Source: an uncultured Kiritimatiellota bacterium (GTDB lineage Bacteria; Verrucomicrobiota; Kiritimatiellia; RFP12; UBA1067). Taken from it: DNA of 16,500 nucleotides. The translations under genes and the position numbers were made by a program. The notes beneath the pieces are model-generated. The model was not told the DNA's origin. It searched no databases and saw nothing but the letters and a program-made list of their open reading frames with translations. This document shows, piece by piece, positions 13,435 through 16,500 of the stretch. The stretch covers positions 1 to 16,500 of the forward strand of contig CAKULR010000011.1 of assembly GCA_934667295.1 (NCBI GenBank), read 5' to 3'. Each line of letters starts with the position of its first letter. Within the stretch, counting starts at the first letter, position 1.

Positions 13435-14340
13435 ATGAACTGGACTGAAGTCTGTTTTTGCCTGAACGTGCCGCCGGTGGCCGGGAGGCCCGGCCTCGAC
13501 TGCGGGCGGGTGTCCACACTCTTGGCGGAGACGCTGTTCGCGGGAAGTCGTGGCGTGGGGGACGTGTTTGCGGCCCGCTATCGCCAGATGGCGGCGAATT
13601 TCCTCGACGTGCCGTTTGACGATTCCCGGTGGAATCTGGACGTCGGGGGCCGGATCCTGCCGCACGACGCGCACGACAACGCGGCGTTGCTGTCCGTACC
13701 CGCAGACCTGCTGGACGGGTGCGTGTCCCCCGTCGCCGAACTGCTGAACCATGCCAACTTCGGGCACGACATGCCGACGTGGATGGTGAAGGAAGGCGTC
13801 GAGAACCCGCTCCGCGTCATGATCGTCTCGCAGGATCCGCGCCGGACGGGGCATCCTGCCGGTTCCCTCGTCCTGTCGACGCCCTTCGGCTTCCATAGCC
13901 GGGACTACCGCGACGTCTGCTGCCAGAACGCCGTTCTCTGCCGCCTGGTTGAACGTCTGTTGGAAGCGAATACCTGTGTCTATCTGACCGACTGCATGAA
14001 GTTCTACACGGATGACGTTGTGGCGGGTGGCAATCCGCCACAGAACTATGTGCGTTCCAATCTACGTCATTATCGGGACCTGTTTAGGACCGCGCTGGAC
14101 ACCGAGATCGCGGCCTACGCGCCGGATGTCATCTTGACCCTCGGAAACGAGGCGGCCGATTTTGTCGGTGCCGCGCATCCGGGTAAGGGGTTGACCCCGC
14201 AACCACTCAACGGGAGAACTGTCGTCGCCGCCTACCATACGGGGGCCCATCCACCTGTCCCCAACAACCTTGGATTTCAGAACATGCAGGAATATTTCAA
14301 CCAGGTCTTTACCACGGTTACCGGGGTGGGGAGGGGCTGA
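13435..14340 (+). CDS. Uracil-DNA-glycosylase-superfamily protein
   Basis: 301 residues from ATG 13435 with a strong AAGGAG. The C-terminal two thirds fit the UDG superfamily, whose members flip out and excise uracil or other altered bases. The first catalytic-site segment reads RVMIVSQDPRRTGHPAG (127-143), in the place of the GxAPG or GxDPY motif. TDCMKFYTDD (185-194) occupies the place of the T-x-x-V-K segment. ILTLGNEAADFVG (233-245) is the usual strand-turn-helix, and AYHTGAHPP (266-274) corresponds to the HPS-type leucine-loop motif. An N-terminal region of about 120 residues with several cysteines (C7, C9, C23, C96) is unusual for the smaller families. It has its own promoter and intrinsic terminator. 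Function could be repair, or base excision directed at foreign or modified DNA; the sequence does not decide. The superfamily call is reasonably sure, the substrate is unknown. Confidence 0.75.
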   Translation: MNWTEVCFCLNVPPVAGRPGLDCGRVSTLLAETLFAGSRGVGDVFAARYRQMAANFLDVPFDDSRWNLDVGGRILPHDAHDNAALLSVPADLLDGCVSPVAELLNHANFGHDMPTWMVKEGVENPLRVMIVSQDPRRTGHPAGSLVLSTPFGFHSRDYRDVCCQNAVLCRLVERLLEANTCVYLTDCMKFYTDDVVAGGNPPQNYVRSNLRHYRDLFRTALDTEIAAYAPDVILTLGNEAADFVGAAHPGKGLTPQPLNGRTVVAAYHTGAHPPVPNNLGFQNMQEYFNQVFTTVTGVGRG

Positions 14341-14364
14341 TTCCCGTCGTCCTCCCCATGATGT

Positions 14365-14406
14365 GGAGAAGGGCACACCGCGTCCGGTGTGCCCTTCTCC
14401 GTTTTT
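14365..14406 (+). terminator. Intrinsic terminator of the glycosylase-like gene
   Basis: A perfect 16-bp stem (GGAGAAGGGCACACCG 14365-14380, loop CGTC, complementary arm 14385-14400) is followed by GTTTTT. It begins 24 bases after the stop codon. On the opposite strand no equal T-run follows, so it acts on rightward transcription. Confidence 0.95.
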
Positions 14407-14474
14407 CGATGTGAAGGGTGGACCCCGCCTGGTTCATTTCTATGCTAGGGGTCTAGGGGGTATCCCCTGTCTCT

Positions 14475-14675
14475 ACCACAGAACACACAGAACGGCCTAC
14501 GGGCGGCACTGAACACACAGAAAGTAGTGGGGGATAGACGGTGGGGGGCTTGAAGTTCTGTGTCTTCTGTGTGCCGCGAGATACGCCGCAGAAAACGAAG
14601 TTCTCGGAGGGAAGGTTGCAAAGCAACGGCGAAGCCATCCGCAAGGGCCCGCGTGGCTTCGGTGTGTTCAGTGGT
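14475..14675. repeat. Long palindromic element, CACAGAACACACAGAA family
   Basis: It begins ACCACAGAACACACAGAACG and ends GTGTGTTCAGTGGT; the terminal CAGTGGTGAGAAAACGA also ends the element at 9493-9609. It carries the inner CCGTAGGCCG-like stem near the left end and TTCTGTGTCTTCTGTGTGCCGC in the middle. It is longer than the copy at 9493 because of an extra segment (about 14600-14650: GGTTGCAAAGCAACGGCGAA and following). Confidence 0.75.
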
Positions 14676-14701
14676 GAGAAAACGAAATGGAAGTTTTTTT
14701 G

Positions 14702-14855
14702 CCACAGATGTCACAGATACGGGCTTCGCCCGACACGGATCTACACAGATGGAGAGAACTGTATCCGTGTACATCTGTGTCCCGCGAAGCGAGTATCAGT
14801 GCCATCAGTGGTTCTGACTCTCTGGGGGAGGAGATTGACCACGGAACACACAGAA
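14702..14855 (+). repeat. 155-bp palindromic repeat, copy 2 (CACAGAT family)
   Basis: Direct-orientation partner of 9356-9510, one base shorter. The differences I see are GAAG to GGAG, GAGGATCTG to GAGTATCAG, TGGCT to TGACT, and GGGAAGTAG to GGGAGGAG. The palindromic core is 14702-14811. As in copy 1 it ends in CCACGGAACACACAGAA, but here the CACAGAA-family element is cut short and unrelated sequence follows. The copies lie 5,346 bp apart and flank the accessory gene block. Confidence 0.93.
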
Positions 14856-15105
14856 GTGTTGTAGTAGTCCCTGGTTTCAGGCCGCAAAGGTTTTGTTGAC
14901 TTTTCGACTTTGTGGCTCACAGTATTGATTTCCGAAACAATATAGATATTTCTTGAAGTGCCACTGCACATGCTTTTCTAGCGTGAACGAAGTTCGTGAG
15001 ATTATTGTGCGGAATAATTTCGGGCGTGATGACGAAATGGAGTCTTTCGGTCGCGCAGGAGTGCAACCCTCCCGCTGGTGTGTGTCAATTCCATTTGGAC
15101 GTCCC

Positions 15106-15129
15106 GCACCGAGGGCGGCGCGGGTACAT
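15106..15129 (+). repeat. Partial copy of the GCGCCGAGGGCGGCGC hairpin repeat
   Basis: GCACCGAGGGCGGCGCGGGT and ACAT match the core of the element at 15502-15525 with a single substitution, in the same orientation. Only about 24 bases are conserved, and the surrounding sequence is unrelated. It is a third, truncated copy. Confidence 0.7.
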
Positions 15130-15423
15130 CGTACGCTAGTTCATCTACCGTTCCGAAGCGAAGTCGCACAATCGTTCTGCTTCGTGTCCAAGGATGAGAT
15201 TTCTATGCGTAATAAAGTCCATACATCATATAATTCGTAAAATGAATGGATAATGAAGATATTGTTTATCTATATGCAAATGAATCTATGTGTCCATTCC
15301 TTAACCAAAATGCGGGACTTCGCCTCGGAACATTCCGACGTGAAGTCTTCGCAGGTTTAGGATTATGGAGCGGAAACGTGGCTGGAGCGTGCGAAGCGCG
15401 TTCTTTCATCGGCCTCCTTCCGT

Positions 15424-15525
15424 GTCGCCCGAAGGGCGTTTCCGTGTTTTCCGTGGTGAAAGATTCCTCATGCGTTCGTGTGAATGTGCTCCACAGTGCC
15501 ACGCGCCGAGGGCGGCGCGGGTACA
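15424..15525 (+). repeat. 102-bp dispersed repeat, inverted partner of 8832-8933
   Basis: The 37-base block 15424-15460 (GTCGCCCGAAGGGCG... to ...CGTGGTGAA) and the 27-base block 15499-15525 are exact reverse complements of 8897-8933 and 8832-8858, with the same 38-base spacing. It ends 133 bases before the start codon of the surface-protein gene. Similarity to the first copy continues weakly to about 15598 (CATTCGTGCCGCTTG, GGACAG). Confidence 0.9.
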
Positions 15526-15608
15526 TTGCGTTCGGGGGCCTGGTCCGGGGCATTCGTGCCGCTTGCCCCTCCCCAAAAAAGTTTCATTTTGCGCTGGACA
15601 GATCCGCA

Positions 15609-15617
15609 GGGGGGGGG
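15609..15617 (+). repeat. G9 homopolymer tract upstream of the surface-protein gene
   Basis: Nine consecutive G residues, 42 bases before the ATG at 15659. Tracts of this length are prone to slipped-strand length changes, and in promoter or leader positions they can switch expression. Nothing else in the window has a comparable G-run. Confidence 0.6.
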
Positions 15618-15658
15618 TCTAATAAATGCCTATAAACCTGCAAAAGGAGGCGTTTCGT

Positions 15659-16500
15659 ATGGACACAAAAGTGAAGCGATGGACGGGGCCGCTGGGAGCG
15701 GCCGCGCTGATGGGGCTCGTGTTCGCGTGCCCTGCGGGCGAGTACTACTGGACGGGCGCGGAGAATGCGCTGTGGACGAATGCCGCAAACTGGCAGGTGC
15801 GAAACGCTGCGGGGAATTTCACCGCTGCGGCGAACGCGCCGGGACAGTACACGAACACCGTCACGAAGACCGTCGGTGGGAACCCCAAGGACGTTGCGGT
15901 CTTCGGCGCGTGCCCCTCCGGCAACACGGTGATCGACCTGGACGGCCAGTGGCGCATCGCCTCCGTCGTCGTCACGAACGGCGCGCCCGCCTACACGTTC
16001 GGCACGGGGACGGACAAGGCCCAGTACCTGATGTTCGACCTGAAGGGACGCTTCGAGGTGGCCGCCGCCGTCGAGGCCGACCAGACGATCCGGTCCCTCT
16101 GTTCCACCTACGACGCGGACTATCATGGTAATTACGGTGCCTACACCATCACGCTGGTGAATGCCTCGCCGACGGCACGGCTCGTCTACGAACGGAGTGT
16201 CAAGTTCGACGGTAATGTCTGCCCCGTCGTCGAGCTGCGTGGCGCGGGCGCGATCGAGGCGGGGACGCAGACGTTCGACCGCCTCTCGCGCATGGACCTG
16301 TACCAGACGGGAAAGTTGACGCTGCGGGACACGTCGAAAAGCGCCGCCGCGCGCGTCTACACCTTCAACTCCAAGGCGGCGGCGGCGCTGGGCGGCGCGG
16401 CGCGCGAGATCGAGGTCCCGAAGGGCTGCTTCGTGAACACGACGGGCGGCTACTGGGGCGACCGGGCGATCACGGCGGACGAAAATACGCACGTCTACGG
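15659..16500 (+). CDS. Large secreted surface protein, 5' part (runs off the window)
   Basis: The frame from ATG 15659 is open for 280 codons to the right edge, with AAAGGAGG 8 bases upstream. The N-terminus (MDTKVKRWTGPLGAAALMGL then VFACPAGE) is a signal peptide. The mature part begins YYWTGAENALWTNAANWQV, a motif typical of long beta-rich or autotransporter-like surface proteins in the Verrucomicrobia-Kiritimatiellota-Lentisphaerae group. The rest is rich in Thr, Val, Gly and Asp, with alternating strand-like segments (DLDGQWRIASVVVTNGAP, VVELRGAGAIEAG, KLTLRDTSKS), as expected for a parallel beta-helix. No enzymatic motif is visible. Families of this type are usually over 1000 residues, so most of the gene lies outside. 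Cysteine in VFAC could suggest a lipoprotein, but the motif is poor. Confidence 0.85.
   Translation, partial: MDTKVKRWTGPLGAAALMGLVFACPAGEYYWTGAENALWTNAANWQVRNAAGNFTAAANAPGQYTNTVTKTVGGNPKDVAVFGACPSGNTVIDLDGQWRIASVVVTNGAPAYTFGTGTDKAQYLMFDLKGRFEVAAAVEADQTIRSLCSTYDADYHGNYGAYTITLVNASPTARLVYERSVKFDGNVCPVVELRGAGAIEAGTQTFDRLSRMDLYQTGKLTLRDTSKSAAARVYTFNSKAAAALGGAAREIEVPKGCFVNTTGGYWGDRAITADENTHVY

Larger units (their letters stand above)
14407..15658. other. Gene-free repeat region II
   Basis: About 1.25 kb between the terminator and the surface-protein gene, with partner copies of the repeats found in region I. Open frames here are either built from repeat sequence or lack a ribosome binding site. 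The AT-richer stretch 14876-15100 and the stretch 15150-15400 show no gene or clear structure, apart from a short dyad near 14990 (CGTGAACGAAGTTCGTG). Confidence 0.8.

Noticed and set aside
15246..15635. 129-codon plus-strand frame (MDNEDIVYLY...)
   Set aside because: The second half is translated dispersed repeat (also seen antisense at 8832-8933), and there is no ribosome binding site. The first 40 codons alone are not enough to call a gene.
15484..16131. 215-codon plus-strand frame overlapping the surface-protein start
   Set aside because: It is in a different frame from the strong ribosome binding site, signal peptide and WTGA motif at 15659, and its product is Arg/Gly-rich shadow.

Overview
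The window looks like a chromosomal segment of a Gram-negative, high-GC bacterium of the Planctomycetota-Verrucomicrobiota-Lentisphaerota-Kiritimatiellota group, most probably a fermentative anaerobe close to the Kiritimatiellota. The signs are PEGA-domain repeats, an ECF sigma factor paired with a transmembrane Ser/Thr kinase, an FGE-domain lipoprotein, a large secreted protein opening with a WTGAENALWTNAANW-type segment, and intergenic DNA crowded with long imperfect palindromes. The lineage is inferred from gene families, not from a marker gene. Every gene I can support is on the + strand.

Left region (2-3090): the 3' part of a membrane-anchored protein with a TPR-like tail, a secreted or periplasmic protein with five PEGA repeats, and a TlyA-type rRNA methyltransferase, packed with 2-3 base gaps as one transcription unit.

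Hydrogenase-signalling region (3123-8507): a thioredoxin-like [2Fe-2S] ferredoxin with a near-leaderless promoter; a spacer made almost wholly of 8-bp tandem repeats in two opposed orientations; a HydS-type (group C, putatively sensory) [FeFe]-hydrogenase with a PAS domain; a SpoIIE/PP2C phosphatase with an unassigned C-terminal domain (start and stop codons overlap); an ECF sigma factor; and a transmembrane Ser/Thr kinase (8-base overlap). Together they read as a redox- or H2-responsive phosphorylation circuit that ends in a dedicated sigma factor.

Repeat region I (8508-9990): about 1.5 kb with no credible gene, filled with palindromic elements of several families. It ends at an extended -10 promoter followed by a candidate structured RNA (about 10004-10200).

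Accessory block (10227-14340): a small membrane protein, a 753-residue lipoprotein with an internally duplicated coiled-coil N-terminus and a degenerate FGE/SUMF1 domain, and a uracil-DNA-glycosylase-superfamily protein followed by a textbook intrinsic terminator. The first two genes are visibly lower in GC than the left half. The block lies between two direct copies (about 96% identical) of a 155-bp palindromic repeat, and further out between inverted copies of a 102-bp repeat.

Repeat region II (14407-15658) holds the partner copies of those repeats and a G9 tract. It leads into the 5' part of a large secreted surface protein that runs off the right edge.
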